DNA from: Finegoldia magna ATCC 53516
Lineage (GTDB): Bacteria > Bacillota > Clostridia > Tissierellales > Peptoniphilaceae
Length of the DNA stretch: 64,000 nucleotides
Reading direction: 5' to 3'
NCBI RefSeq assembly: GCF_000159695.1
Contig: NZ_CM000955.1
Coordinates: 941,473 to 1,005,472, forward strand
How positions within the stretch are numbered: the first letter of the stretch is position 1; each line of letters starts with the position of its first letter. The notes beneath the pieces are model-generated. The model was not told the DNA's origin. It saw only the letters and a list, made by a program, of their open reading frames with translations, and did not search any database. Made by a program: the position numbers and the translations under genes. Of this stretch, positions 9,623-17,371 are shown one piece after another.

Positions 9623-10030
9623 TTATTTTTTAAATAACTTAGCGTTTTTTTCTTTTTCTAATTGTTCCAAGAAAATCTCTTTTTGAATCAAGTGAGTTTT
9701 TCTGATGGATCCAGCAATGTCTGCTACTAACATAAAAATCGTCGCCGCTGACACGTAATAAAAGTCGATAAATGAATATTCGATAAATCCTCTTGATGGA
9801 GGTGTCATTTGTCCGATGAAAAGCATCATAAATATCGCTACGAAAACAATTGTAAAATTGAATTTGAAAATAAATCCATGAAAATATCCAAGAACTACTG
9901 CGATAGCCAAGAATATCATCAAGCAATGGTCAATCAAAAATCCATGCGCATGAGACAATGTGTATCTGATGATTATCATGAACAATATGTAAATCAACGA
10001 GTAAATAATAAGTTTTGTGTTTTTTGACAT
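9623..10030 (-). CDS. small four-helix membrane protein, function unknown
   Basis: This 135-residue protein has four predicted transmembrane segments (about residues 6-24, 36-50, 56-75 and 88-107), separated by short polar loops. It ends in a charged helical tail, QKEIFLEQLEKEKNAKLFKK, probably cytoplasmic. AAGGAG lies a proper distance before the ATG. It is monocistronic, between the tex promoter region and the udk promoter. No family was recognised. The polarity and short loops suggest neither a channel nor a transporter with confidence. Confidence 0.7.
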   Translation of the reverse strand: MSKNTKLIIYSLIYILFMIIIRYTLSHAHGFLIDHCLMIFLAIAVVLGYFHGFIFKFNFTIVFVAIFMMLFIGQMTPPSRGFIEYSFIDFYYVSAATIFMLVADIAGSIRKTHLIQKEIFLEQLEKEKNAKLFKK

Positions 10031-10192
10031 TTCAAATCTCCTTTTGTTAAAACATTTTCCGTAATTGTGATTTGCTTGAATTTTTTGTAAAGTTTGTAAT
10101 AAAATTTACAAAATAAAACATTTCAATATTATTTTAGCACAATTTATAATTTTATTCTACAAATAATTAAAAGGTTATCCTAATTTACAACC

Positions 10193-10221
10193 TTGAAAAA
10201 TTGTAAAATTTATATTAAAAT
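10193..10221 (+). promoter_or_regulatory. sigma-A-type promoter of udk
   Basis: TTGAAA (10193-10198) and TAAAAT (10216-10221) are separated by exactly 17 bases. They lie about 24 bases upstream of the uridine kinase start codon, leaving a short leader with the AGGAGG site. Confidence 0.6.
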
Positions 10222-10244
10222 TAACTAATAACTAGGAGGCTATT

Positions 10245-10853
10245 ATGAAACCGTATATTGTGGGAGTCGCAGGTGGAAGTGCTTCAGGTAAGACTGAAAT
10301 CGTGAAGACTTTGAAAAAACATTTTGAAGATAAAATAGAAATTATTGAACACGATAATTATTACTTTGCTCATGACAATTTGACTATGGATGAACGTGCA
10401 AGTTTGAATTACGATCATCCCCAAGCTTTTGAAACAGATTTGTTGATTGAGCATGTTAAAAAAATTATAAATAATGAAGAAATCGACATTCCAACTTACG
10501 ATTTTACAATTCACACTAGAAGCTCTGATACTTTGAAAAAAATTCCAAAGCCAATTGTGATTGTAGAAGGAATTTTGGTTTTGGAGAATGAAGAACTTCG
10601 CGATTTAATGGATATGAAAGTTTTCGTGGACTGCGACGGAGATGTCAGCCTCAAAAGAAGAATTACAAGAGATTTGGTCGAAAGAAACAGAACTATTGAA
10701 TCGATTTTGACTCAATATATGGAAACTGTTAAGCCAATGCATGAGCTTTTTGTGGAACCTAGTAAGAAATTTGCCGATTTGATTGTGCCAAAGGGTGGCA
10801 AAAATAAGGTTGCTATCGATGTTCTTATCAATCATTTGGCTACGAAATTATAA
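10245..10853 (+). CDS. udk: uridine kinase
   Basis: This 202-residue cytosolic enzyme phosphorylates uridine or cytidine to the monophosphate in pyrimidine salvage. The P-loop GGSASGKTEIV is at residues 10-20. Next come the catalytic region EHDNYY near 36, NYDHPQAFETDLL near 56, the Walker B-like strand IVIVEGILVLE near 104, and the lid arginines RRITRDLVERNR near 138. The length is typical of bacterial Udk. The start is set by AGGAGG 5 bases upstream. It is immediately followed by the promoter and T-box of tyrS, with no obvious terminator between, so some read-through is possible. Confidence 0.93.
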   Translation: MKPYIVGVAGGSASGKTEIVKTLKKHFEDKIEIIEHDNYYFAHDNLTMDERASLNYDHPQAFETDLLIEHVKKIINNEEIDIPTYDFTIHTRSSDTLKKIPKPIVIVEGILVLENEELRDLMDMKVFVDCDGDVSLKRRITRDLVERNRTIESILTQYMETVKPMHELFVEPSKKFADLIVPKGGKNKVAIDVLINHLATKL

Positions 10854-10869
10854 AAAAACCATTTTGCTA

Positions 10870-10898
10870 TTGACTAGAATTAGTTTCTAGTATAAAAT
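10870..10898 (+). promoter_or_regulatory. promoter of the tyrS T-box transcript, overlapping a palindrome
   Basis: TTGACT (10870-10875) is followed by TAAAAT (10893-10898) at 17-base spacing, or TATAAA at 15. The spacer holds an inverted repeat CTAGAA (10874-10879) / TTCTAG (10885-10890), so the core promoter could also be an operator. The -35 match is strong. Confidence 0.6.
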
Positions 10899-10899
10899 T

Positions 10900-11062
10900 T
10901 TAATAACTCAATAGAAAATTATGATTGTGACCAGTACCGATTATTCGGGAATTACAACACATGAGTTTTCAAGGTAGTTTCATACTTTGCATGGAACATA
11001 AGCTTTTGATAAGAAAGGTGGTACCGCGTAGATTCGCCCTTTCGTGTCAAGAGTTTTTTTTA
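10900..11062 (+). ncRNA. T-box riboswitch, tyrosine specifier
   Basis: The leader carries the invariant T-box GGTGGTACCGCG at 11017-11028, which pairs with the acceptor end of uncharged tRNA. A candidate specifier codon TAC (Tyr) lies at 10935-10937 within ACCAGTACCGA, the expected specifier-loop context. The terminator stem pairs CTTTTGA/GAAAGG on the left with CCTTTC/TCAAGAG on the right and ends in a run of Ts at 11054-11062. The antiterminator would use the T-box side instead. The downstream gene is tyrosyl-tRNA synthetase, consistent with the TAC specifier. Uncharged tRNA-Tyr should therefore promote read-through into tyrS. Confidence 0.93.
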
Positions 11063-11079
11063 TTTTATAGGAGGAGTTT

Positions 11080-12327
11080 ATGATTAATTACGAATTTGAA
11101 CATGAAAATGTGTACGACGAATTGGTAGCACGTGGATATTTTGAACAAGCTACATACGAAGATGAATTGAGAGATTTACTCGGAAAAGAAAGAGTTCCGT
11201 TTTACATTGGATTTGATGCGACTGCAGATAGTTTGACTATTGGCCATTTTATTCAATTGATGGTTATGATGAGAATGCAAGCTCACGGTCACATCCCTAT
11301 TTGTCTTTTAGGTGGCGGAACTACAATGATTGGGGATCCTTCTGGTCGTAACGATATGAGAAGTATTATGACTAAGGAAGTTATCGACGAAAATGCTAGA
11401 AGATTTTATTCTCAAATGACAAGATTCATCGATTTTGGTGAAGACAAGGCTTACATTGAAAACAACAAGAATTGGTTGTTGAATTTGAATTTCTTGGATT
11501 TCATGAGAGAAATCGGCGTTCATTTTTCTGTAAATCAAATGTTGACTTTGGAAAGTTACAAAAACAGAATGAAAAAAGGTTTAACATTTTTCGAATTTAG
11601 TTATATGTTGATGCAATCATACGATTATTTGGTATTGTACAGAAAATACGGCTGTAAATTACAAATGGGTGGTTCTGATCAATGGTCTAATATTTTGGGC
11701 GGTTACGATTTGGTTAGAAAATTAGAAAACGACAAAGTTTACGCTATGACTTTTAAGCTTTTAACTACTGCTGACGGAGTTAAAATGGGTAAATCACAAA
11801 AAGGCGCTGTGTGGTTGGACGAGAACAAAACAACTCCTTACGATTTATTCCAATACATGAGAAATGTTGACGACAGGGATGTCGAAAAATTCTTGTTGAT
11901 GTTGACATTTTTGCCAACTGAAGAATGCAAGAGACTTGGAAGCTTAGAGGGAAGCGACATCAACAAAGCTAAGGAAGTATTGGCTTTTGAAGTGTGCAAA
12001 TTAGTTCACGGAGAAGAAAAAGCAGAAGAAGCCCGTCAAACAGCAAACGCATTGTTTAATTCAAACGCTGTTGACGAAAATATGCCAACAACTGAAATGA
12101 AAGCTTTGGATTTTGAAAATGGAATTGGTTTGTTGAATTTGTTGACAATGACAGGACTTACTCAATCAAACAGTGAAGCACGTAGACTTGTAACTCAAAA
12201 CGGAATTTCTGTTAATGACAAGAAGGAATCTGATCCAAAAAGAATTGTAACAATTCACGATTTTAACGACGATGAACTTATCATAAAAAAAGGTAAAAAA
12301 GTATATCACAGAGTAAAATTGGTATAA
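11080..12327 (+). CDS. tyrS: tyrosyl-tRNA synthetase
   Basis: This 415-residue class I aminoacyl-tRNA synthetase charges tRNA-Tyr. The Rossmann fold begins FYIGFDATADSLTIGH (HIGH-type motif near residue 50). The tyrosine pocket shows GGSDQW near 198, and the KMSKS loop reads KMGKSQ near 232. A C-terminal S4-like RNA-binding domain spans about 345-415 (LTQSNSEARRLVTQNGISVN). The length is normal for TyrS. GGAGG lies just before the ATG. Expression is controlled by the T-box directly upstream. Confidence 0.96.
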   Translation: MINYEFEHENVYDELVARGYFEQATYEDELRDLLGKERVPFYIGFDATADSLTIGHFIQLMVMMRMQAHGHIPICLLGGGTTMIGDPSGRNDMRSIMTKEVIDENARRFYSQMTRFIDFGEDKAYIENNKNWLLNLNFLDFMREIGVHFSVNQMLTLESYKNRMKKGLTFFEFSYMLMQSYDYLVLYRKYGCKLQMGGSDQWSNILGGYDLVRKLENDKVYAMTFKLLTTADGVKMGKSQKGAVWLDENKTTPYDLFQYMRNVDDRDVEKFLLMLTFLPTEECKRLGSLEGSDINKAKEVLAFEVCKLVHGEEKAEEARQTANALFNSNAVDENMPTTEMKALDFENGIGLLNLLTMTGLTQSNSEARRLVTQNGISVNDKKESDPKRIVTIHDFNDDELIIKKGKKVYHRVKLV

Positions 12328-12339
12328 TATTTTAAAAAT

Positions 12340-12386
12340 AAACCCTGGCGATTTTGAATTGATTTTCAAAGTTTGCCGGGGTTTTG
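12340..12386 (+). terminator. rho-independent terminator of tyrS
   Basis: The arms AACCCTGGC and GCCGGGGTT flank a loop of about 25 bases and are followed by TTTGTGTT, starting 13 bases after the TyrS stop. The loop is long, so the structure is less compact than others here. Confidence 0.7.
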
Positions 12387-12428
12387 TGTTATAATTAAAT
12401 AAATTTAAAAATATTTGTGGAGGTACAA

Positions 12429-13952
12429 ATGAAAAAATTATTCAAATTTTTAACTAGTAGAATAATGCTTTTGGCAATTGTATTTATCATTCAAATTTCA
12501 CTATTAGTTTATTTGATTTTAAGTTTCCAAAGAAATTTTGTGTATGTCTACACATTAAACATTATAATATCCTTCGCTTTTACTATAATGGTGGTCAACA
12601 CCGATGTAAACCCGAGTTTCAAACTAGGATGGCTCATTCCTATATGGATATTCCCGTTGTTTGGAGCGGTGTTCTATTTGTTTTTCAGAAGAAACAGATT
12701 CGTTCGTGCACAACAAAGACGAATGGATACGATTAGTTCATCGTTTAACAACCATATTTTGTCGAATGGTAATGTAATTGACGAACTGGAGGGCGACTCC
12801 AAGTCAATCGCAACTTACATAAACACAACAGCTCACGCTCCTGTATTTTCTAAAACAAGTTCGAAATATTTAAAAAACGGTGAGGTTTTCTTTGAATATT
12901 TGATGGAAGATTTGAAAAATGCAAAGGATTATATTTTCTTGGAGTTTTTTATAATCGAAGAAGGTTATATGTTCAATAATATTCTGGAAGTTTTGGAACA
13001 AAAAGTTAAAGAAGGTGTCGATGTCAGAATTTTGTACGACGATTTCGGCTGCATGACGAAACTTTCGCGTAGATATTACAACAAGCTAGAAAAAAAAGGT
13101 ATCAAAGTTCAAGTTTTCAATCCGATTCGAGTTCTACCAATGCCTCGTCACAATAACAGAGATCACAGAAAAATCATCGTTATAGATGGAAAAATAGCAT
13201 ACACTGGCGGGTTTAATTTGGCAGATGAATACATGAACAAAATCCAAAAATTCGGATATTGGAAGGACACAGGAATCAGAGTTACAGGTGATGGTGTGTG
13301 GTCATTTACGATAATGTTTTTGTCAATTTGGGAATTGTACGATGACAATGAGCTTGACTACGATTATTATTTCGAAAAAACTGTGCCAAATGTTTCCGAA
13401 AACGAAGGCTATTGCCAACCTTATACGGATTCTCCATTAGACGATGTTCCTGTTGGAAAGGGTGCGTACATGCAATTGGTGTCTCGTTCCAGAAAATATT
13501 TCTACATTACAACTCCGTATCTAATTCCTTCCGATGATATGATAGATTCGCTTAGAGATGCGGCTTTAAGTGGTGTCGATGTTAGAATCATAACTCCAGG
13601 AATTCCAGATAAAAAATTGGTCTACATGGTAACAAGAACTTACTACAAACCACTTTTAGAAGCGGGCGTTAGAATTTTCGAATATTCGCCAGGATTTTTG
13701 CACGCAAAAAGTTGTGTTACAGATGACCAACGTTGCGTAATCGGCTCAATCAATCTCGATTTTAGATCATTGTATCTGCATTTTGAAAACGGAGCGATGT
13801 ACTACGATTCACACATTATTTCCGATTTAAAGGAAGATTTCTTGGAAATGCAATCACAATCACAAGAAATATTTTCAAGACAATTGGAAAACCAAAACCT
13901 ATCAAGAAAAATACTATCCGTAATTCTGAAAGTATTTTCGCCAATGATATGA
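12429..13952 (+). CDS. cls: cardiolipin synthase (phospholipase D family)
   Basis: This 507-residue membrane enzyme condenses two phosphatidylglycerols to cardiolipin. Three hydrophobic N-terminal segments occupy about residues 9-90. Two PLD catalytic motifs follow: HRKIIVIDGK near 239 and HAKSCVTDD near 421, each with the His, Lys and Asp of HxKxxxxD. I chose the ATG at 12429 because GGAGG at 12419-12423 is correctly spaced from it. An in-frame GTG at 12417 lies over that ribosome site and is unlikely. The stop overlaps the next gene by four bases (ATGA), so it heads an envelope operon with the next two genes. Confidence 0.93.
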   Translation: MKKLFKFLTSRIMLLAIVFIIQISLLVYLILSFQRNFVYVYTLNIIISFAFTIMVVNTDVNPSFKLGWLIPIWIFPLFGAVFYLFFRRNRFVRAQQRRMDTISSSFNNHILSNGNVIDELEGDSKSIATYINTTAHAPVFSKTSSKYLKNGEVFFEYLMEDLKNAKDYIFLEFFIIEEGYMFNNILEVLEQKVKEGVDVRILYDDFGCMTKLSRRYYNKLEKKGIKVQVFNPIRVLPMPRHNNRDHRKIIVIDGKIAYTGGFNLADEYMNKIQKFGYWKDTGIRVTGDGVWSFTIMFLSIWELYDDNELDYDYYFEKTVPNVSENEGYCQPYTDSPLDDVPVGKGAYMQLVSRSRKYFYITTPYLIPSDDMIDSLRDAALSGVDVRIITPGIPDKKLVYMVTRTYYKPLLEAGVRIFEYSPGFLHAKSCVTDDQRCVIGSINLDFRSLYLHFENGAMYYDSHIISDLKEDFLEMQSQSQEIFSRQLENQNLSRKILSVILKVFSPMI

Positions 13953-14632
13953 TGAAAAGAAATAATTTGATAGATACGTTAAGGGGATTTGCAATTGTCA
14001 ACATGGTAATCTACCATTTGCTATTCGATTTGGTCTACATGGAAAATTTCAAAATTGAATGGTTTGAAAAAACACCAGGCATGATTTGGGAGAGATTCAT
14101 CTGCATAAGCTTCATTTTGATATCGGGCTATTGCTTCAATTTATCTCACAATCATAAGAAACACACCATCACGCTTTTTATCGTGGCTATGATTTTGAGT
14201 GTGGTGACATATTTCTTCGCAAATGAATTTTTCATAGTTTTCGGAATAATTCATCTGTTGTGCTTGGCGTCATTGTTCACGATTTTTGTCGACAAATTAA
14301 CCTTTAACAAAAAAATATTATGTGCCTTATCGTTTGTAATGTTCATTCTAACTTACAAAATAAGCGCTCATCCAATGGATATAAGTACCAATCTGTTTAG
14401 TTTCGTGGGATTCTACAACGATAAGTTCTACAGTGGCGACTATTTCCCATTACTACCTTGGTATTTTATGTATTTGGTTGGATATTGCACAGGAGACTTT
14501 TTAGATATAAAATTAAATGTAAGAGAAAATGTATTATCAAAAATGGGCAAAAAAAGTTTGATGATTTATTTAATTCACCAGCCTATCATAATGATAATTG
14601 TACAAATCGTAAAATTTTTAGGAGGAATTTAA
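13949..14632 (+). CDS. DUF1624/heparan-alpha-glucosaminide-acetyltransferase-like membrane protein
   Basis: This 227-residue polytopic protein begins NNLIDTLRGFAIVNMVIYHLLFDL. The D-x-x-R-G near the N-terminus followed by an H in the first helix is typical of DUF1624 and related membrane acyltransferases. About seven hydrophobic segments follow, with KMGKKSLMIYLIHQP near the C-terminus, also typical. It overlaps cls by four bases and its TAA overlaps the ATG of the kinase gene, so translation is probably coupled. The acceptor substrate is unknown; an envelope glycan or lipid is plausible from context. Confidence 0.8.
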   Translation: MMKRNNLIDTLRGFAIVNMVIYHLLFDLVYMENFKIEWFEKTPGMIWERFICISFILISGYCFNLSHNHKKHTITLFIVAMILSVVTYFFANEFFIVFGIIHLLCLASLFTIFVDKLTFNKKILCALSFVMFILTYKISAHPMDISTNLFSFVGFYNDKFYSGDYFPLLPWYFMYLVGYCTGDFLDIKLNVRENVLSKMGKKSLMIYLIHQPIIMIIVQIVKFLGGI

Positions 14633-15531
14633 TGAATAAATTCAAAAAATCAATCGTTATGTATCACGATAATTCAGGACAACAAGATATATTTGAAGTA
14701 TTAGGCAAATGTAGTCCTAATATATTAAAATTATCAAATGAAACAGTGTTTTTTCAAAGCGAAGAACAAGGTGATTTCTACAAAAAATGTGAAGAATTAA
14801 AAGATTTTGATTTGGTAATCGTAGTTGGAGGCGACGGAACAATAAACGAAGTCATCAACGGATTATATGATTACGATATGGATCCTGTTATAGGAATAAT
14901 TCCAGGAGGATCATTCAACGATTTCTCAAAAACTGTTAATATCGGAGCAAATCCAGAAGAAGCAAGTGAAAATTTGTTGGATGCAGAAGTCAAAGAATAC
15001 GACTGTATATTAAATGACGACAAAATCGCTCTGAATTTCTGGACAGTGGGAATGGCATCAGAAAACGCGCAAAAAATGCAAGATGCCGACAAATCAACAT
15101 TCGGTGTATTGACATATATTCCAAAAATTTTTGAAACATTAACACAAGACAATTCATTTGATTATGAAATGGAACTCGACGGCGAAACGATAAAAGGAAA
15201 TGCCGTTATGGTATTTGTCGCTAATGGATTATACTCAGGAGGAGTTGAAGTTCCAATCTCAGACATTAGCCCAAGCGATGGAGTGTTGAATGTGTTTATA
15301 GTTGAACAATCAAACATCGGAGCATTCAAAGCAATGTTCGGACAATCAAACAGCTTTGATTTTAACGAAGAAAACGAAGGCGTTCAAACATTCAAAGCAA
15401 AAGAAATAAAGTTCATCTCTCCTGAAGGATTAGTCGCAGATACAGATGGCGAATTGTACCAAAAAACACCATCAAACATCAAAGTCGTAGAAAAAAGATT
15501 CAAATTCTTATCGAAACCATTTGAACAATAA
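14632..15531 (+). CDS. diacylglycerol kinase family lipid kinase
   Basis: This 299-residue cytoplasmic lipid kinase has the catalytic signature VVGGDGTINEVINGL (about residues 64-78) and the substrate-side motif GIIPGGSFNDFSKT near 88-101, where most family members have GT-NDFAR. The ATG at 14632 is chosen because AGGAGG lies 8 bases upstream and because it overlaps the preceding TAA (TAATG). An open frame continues upstream within the previous gene but has no ribosome site. DgkB-type enzymes recycle diacylglycerol produced during lipoteichoic acid synthesis. The operon with cls and an acyltransferase supports a membrane-lipid role. Confidence 0.88.
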   Translation: MNKFKKSIVMYHDNSGQQDIFEVLGKCSPNILKLSNETVFFQSEEQGDFYKKCEELKDFDLVIVVGGDGTINEVINGLYDYDMDPVIGIIPGGSFNDFSKTVNIGANPEEASENLLDAEVKEYDCILNDDKIALNFWTVGMASENAQKMQDADKSTFGVLTYIPKIFETLTQDNSFDYEMELDGETIKGNAVMVFVANGLYSGGVEVPISDISPSDGVLNVFIVEQSNIGAFKAMFGQSNSFDFNEENEGVQTFKAKEIKFISPEGLVADTDGELYQKTPSNIKVVEKRFKFLSKPFEQ

Positions 15532-15542
15532 AGATATAGAAG

Positions 15543-15574
15543 AAAAGCTAACTCAAACGAGTTAGCTTTTTTTT
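15543..15574 (+). terminator. rho-independent terminator of the cls operon
   Basis: A perfect stem AAAGCTAACTC/GAGTTAGCTTT with a four-base loop AAAC runs straight into a T-run, 11 bases after the kinase stop. Confidence 0.92.
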
Positions 15575-15591
15575 AGGTTAAAATTTTAATA

Positions 15592-15690
15592 TAAAAAAGA
15601 GACCATCTGAGTGGTCTCCAGTTTAATCTAAGGTTAAAACAATATTAAGGGAGGAGATTGTTTCTTGAGATTAAACTTACTTTGTTTATA
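15592..15690 (-). ncRNA. candidate small RNA with C-rich anti-Shine-Dalgarno loop
   Basis: On the minus strand AGTTTAATCT (15677-15668) pairs perfectly with AGATTAAACT (15629-15620). Inside, AAACAAT (15663-15657) pairs with ATTGTTT (15643-15637), leaving a 13-base loop that presents CTCCTCCC. Directly after the outer stem, a perfect terminator hairpin GAGACCA/TGGTCTC (15618-15599) runs into six Ts. A TATTAT or TATAAG -10-like box lies near 15691-15701; the -35 is weak. No open frame of useful length fits. The neighbouring operon and the IS each have their own ends, so this looks like a separate ~95-base transcript. C-rich unpaired loops that bind mRNA Shine-Dalgarno sites are a known sRNA design; this instance is inference. 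Confidence 0.6.
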
Positions 15691-15745
15691 CTTATATAAT
15701 AGACTATGAATGTGTACTAATTATGTTCAAATTAGTAGAGATTAT

Positions 15746-17316
15746 GGGTATGTGAAAAGTTTTGTGTATCAGCTCCTCCTGATAGGTTGTGAGCTGATAT
15801 TTTTTTGATTTTTAAAAAATATACTTTTATTACTAAAATCTGAAAGTTCAGATATTTGTAACCTAATTTTGGCACAATTAAACTAAAAGGTCAAGATTTT
15901 TCTAAAAATCTCCCTTTTTGCCTAATTGTATTTCTTAAAAATTTGAAGATTTCTGTCAAGAGCTGGTCGTCAGACCAGGGCTATACCTTTACTCTTGATT
16001 GAATGATTCAAATTTTTTATTATCTTTATGGCAAAATTTAGATTCTGCCTTCAAAAAATATTGATAGTTGTGACAATATTTGATCCCATCCTCTTATTCT
16101 ACTCGTCCATTTACTTGAAGCATCTACCATCGCTAGATACAAGCTTTTTTGTAGGGCGTAGTCACTTGGAAATATTGTTTTGTTTTTTGTTACTTTTCTA
16201 AGTTGTCTATTAAAGTTTTCTATGCTATTTGTTGTATATATTAGTTTTCTTATTCCTTCTGGATATTTGAAATATGTTGATAATTCAGCCCAGTTATTTC
16301 TCCATGAATTTACACACATTGGGTATTTTTTGCCCCATTTTTCTTCAAATATATCTAGATTACTTAGTGCTAGTTCTTCTGTTGATGCTTTGTATACTGT
16401 TTTTAAGTCTTTCATTAGCTCTTTTATATCTCTATATGATACGAATTTTGTTGAATTTCTTATTTGATGAATTATGCATTTTTGAATTTCTGTTTTTGGA
16501 TATACACTTTCTATTGCTTGGCTAAATCCTGATAAATTATCTGTTGAGACTATTAATATATCTTCTAATCCTCGTTCTTTTAATTGATTTAATACCAATA
16601 GCCAGTATTTACTTGATTCATTTTCTCCTACCCACATTCCAAGTATTTCTTTGTATCCTTCTGTATTGTATCCTAGTGCTATATATACTGCTTTTTTTAC
16701 TACTATGTTATTTTCTCTTACATGATAGTGTATTGCATCTAAAAATACAAATGGATATACTTTTTCTAATGGTCTATTTTGCCATTCTTCAATAGTTGGT
16801 AGTATTTTATTTGTTATTTTGCTTACCATGGATTCTGATATTCCAAATCCATAGATTTCTTTTATGTGTGTTGATATGTCTCTTGTTGTCATTCCTTTTG
16901 CATACATAGATATTATTTGGTTTTCTATGTTTGATATGTCTTTTTGATATTTTTTCAATGCTTGTGGCTCAAAGGATCCTTCTCTGTCTCGTGGGATGTT
17001 TAGGTCTATGTTTCCGTATGATGATTTAACTGTTTTTTTACTTGATCCATTTCTTGTGTTTAATGACAGTGGTTTTTCACCATATTCATAATCTAGATGT
17101 TCATCTAACTCTGCTTTTAACATTTGTTCCATTGTGTCTCCTAGAAGATCTTTCAAAGCTTCTTGTAAATCTTGTACTGTTTCTGGTTGATATTCTTCAA
17201 TTAACATCTTGGATATTTTGTTGAGTCTAGTTTCTGGTCTTTTTCTTGGCATTTTAAAATCCTCCTGATTACTATTATATCAGGAGGATTCTATACACAA
17301 ACTATTTCACAGTCTC
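15746..17316 (-). mobile_element. IS256-family insertion sequence, copy 1
   Basis: This 1571-base element carries one transposase gene on the minus strand. The ends are imperfect inverted repeats: GGGTATGTGAAAAG at the left matches GAGACTGTGAAATAG at the right, with TTTGTGTAT shared further in (about 18 of 24 positions). The flanks are an exact 8-base target duplication GAGATTAT at 15738-15745 and 17317-17324. The same 1571-base element, apparently identical, is present inverted at 42694-44264. Identity was judged from the encoded proteins in several frames and from end comparison, not by full alignment. Confidence 0.95.
16038..17252 (-). CDS. IS256/Mutator-type transposase (copy 1)
   Basis: This 404-residue DDE transposase is the only gene of the element. 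The catalytic aspartates are visible in VFLDAIHYHV (about residue 170) and IVSTDNLSGF (about 238); the glutamate is in TTNSIENFNRQLRKVTK (about 345). The N-terminal part (MLKAELDEHLDYEYGE and DREGSFEP) is typical of the Mutator superfamily. The ribosome site AGGAGG sits inside the right arm of a 12-bp inverted repeat (17258-17269 / 17279-17290) whose loop begins with a TATAAT box. The gene is intact and its protein is identical to the second copy, so recent transposition is likely. Confidence 0.96.
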   Translation of the reverse strand: MPRKRPETRLNKISKMLIEEYQPETVQDLQEALKDLLGDTMEQMLKAELDEHLDYEYGEKPLSLNTRNGSSKKTVKSSYGNIDLNIPRDREGSFEPQALKKYQKDISNIENQIISMYAKGMTTRDISTHIKEIYGFGISESMVSKITNKILPTIEEWQNRPLEKVYPFVFLDAIHYHVRENNIVVKKAVYIALGYNTEGYKEILGMWVGENESSKYWLLVLNQLKERGLEDILIVSTDNLSGFSQAIESVYPKTEIQKCIIHQIRNSTKFVSYRDIKELMKDLKTVYKASTEELALSNLDIFEEKWGKKYPMCVNSWRNNWAELSTYFKYPEGIRKLIYTTNSIENFNRQLRKVTKNKTIFPSDYALQKSLYLAMVDASSKWTSRIRGWDQILSQLSIFFEGRI

Positions 17317-17331
17317 GAGATTATGTTTTTT

Positions 17332-17367
17332 GTAAAAACGCAGCACAATATTTTTATGTGCTGCGTT
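17332..17367 (-). terminator. rho-independent terminator of the LRR/CWB2 surface protein
   Basis: On the minus strand AACGCAGCACA pairs with TGTGCTGCGTT around a nine-base A/T-rich loop and is followed by TTTTT. It begins five bases beyond the stop codon. Confidence 0.9.
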
Positions 17368-17371
17368 TAGT

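Noticed and set aside
11308..11538. Minus-strand frames inside tyrS and similar long frames opposite other genes
   Set aside because: They are shadows of well-supported genes, with no ribosome sites or recognisable domains.
14458..14631. Upstream extension of the diacylglycerol kinase frame
   Set aside because: It lies inside the DUF1624 gene in another frame and has no ribosome site; the ATG at 14632 has AGGAGG and a canonical N-terminus.
15660..15702. 13-codon TTG-initiated hydrophobic peptide after GGGAGGAG, considered as a type I toxin
   Set aside because: It is too short, lacks a full membrane span and uses a weak start; the opposite-strand hairpin/terminator arrangement explains the sequence better.
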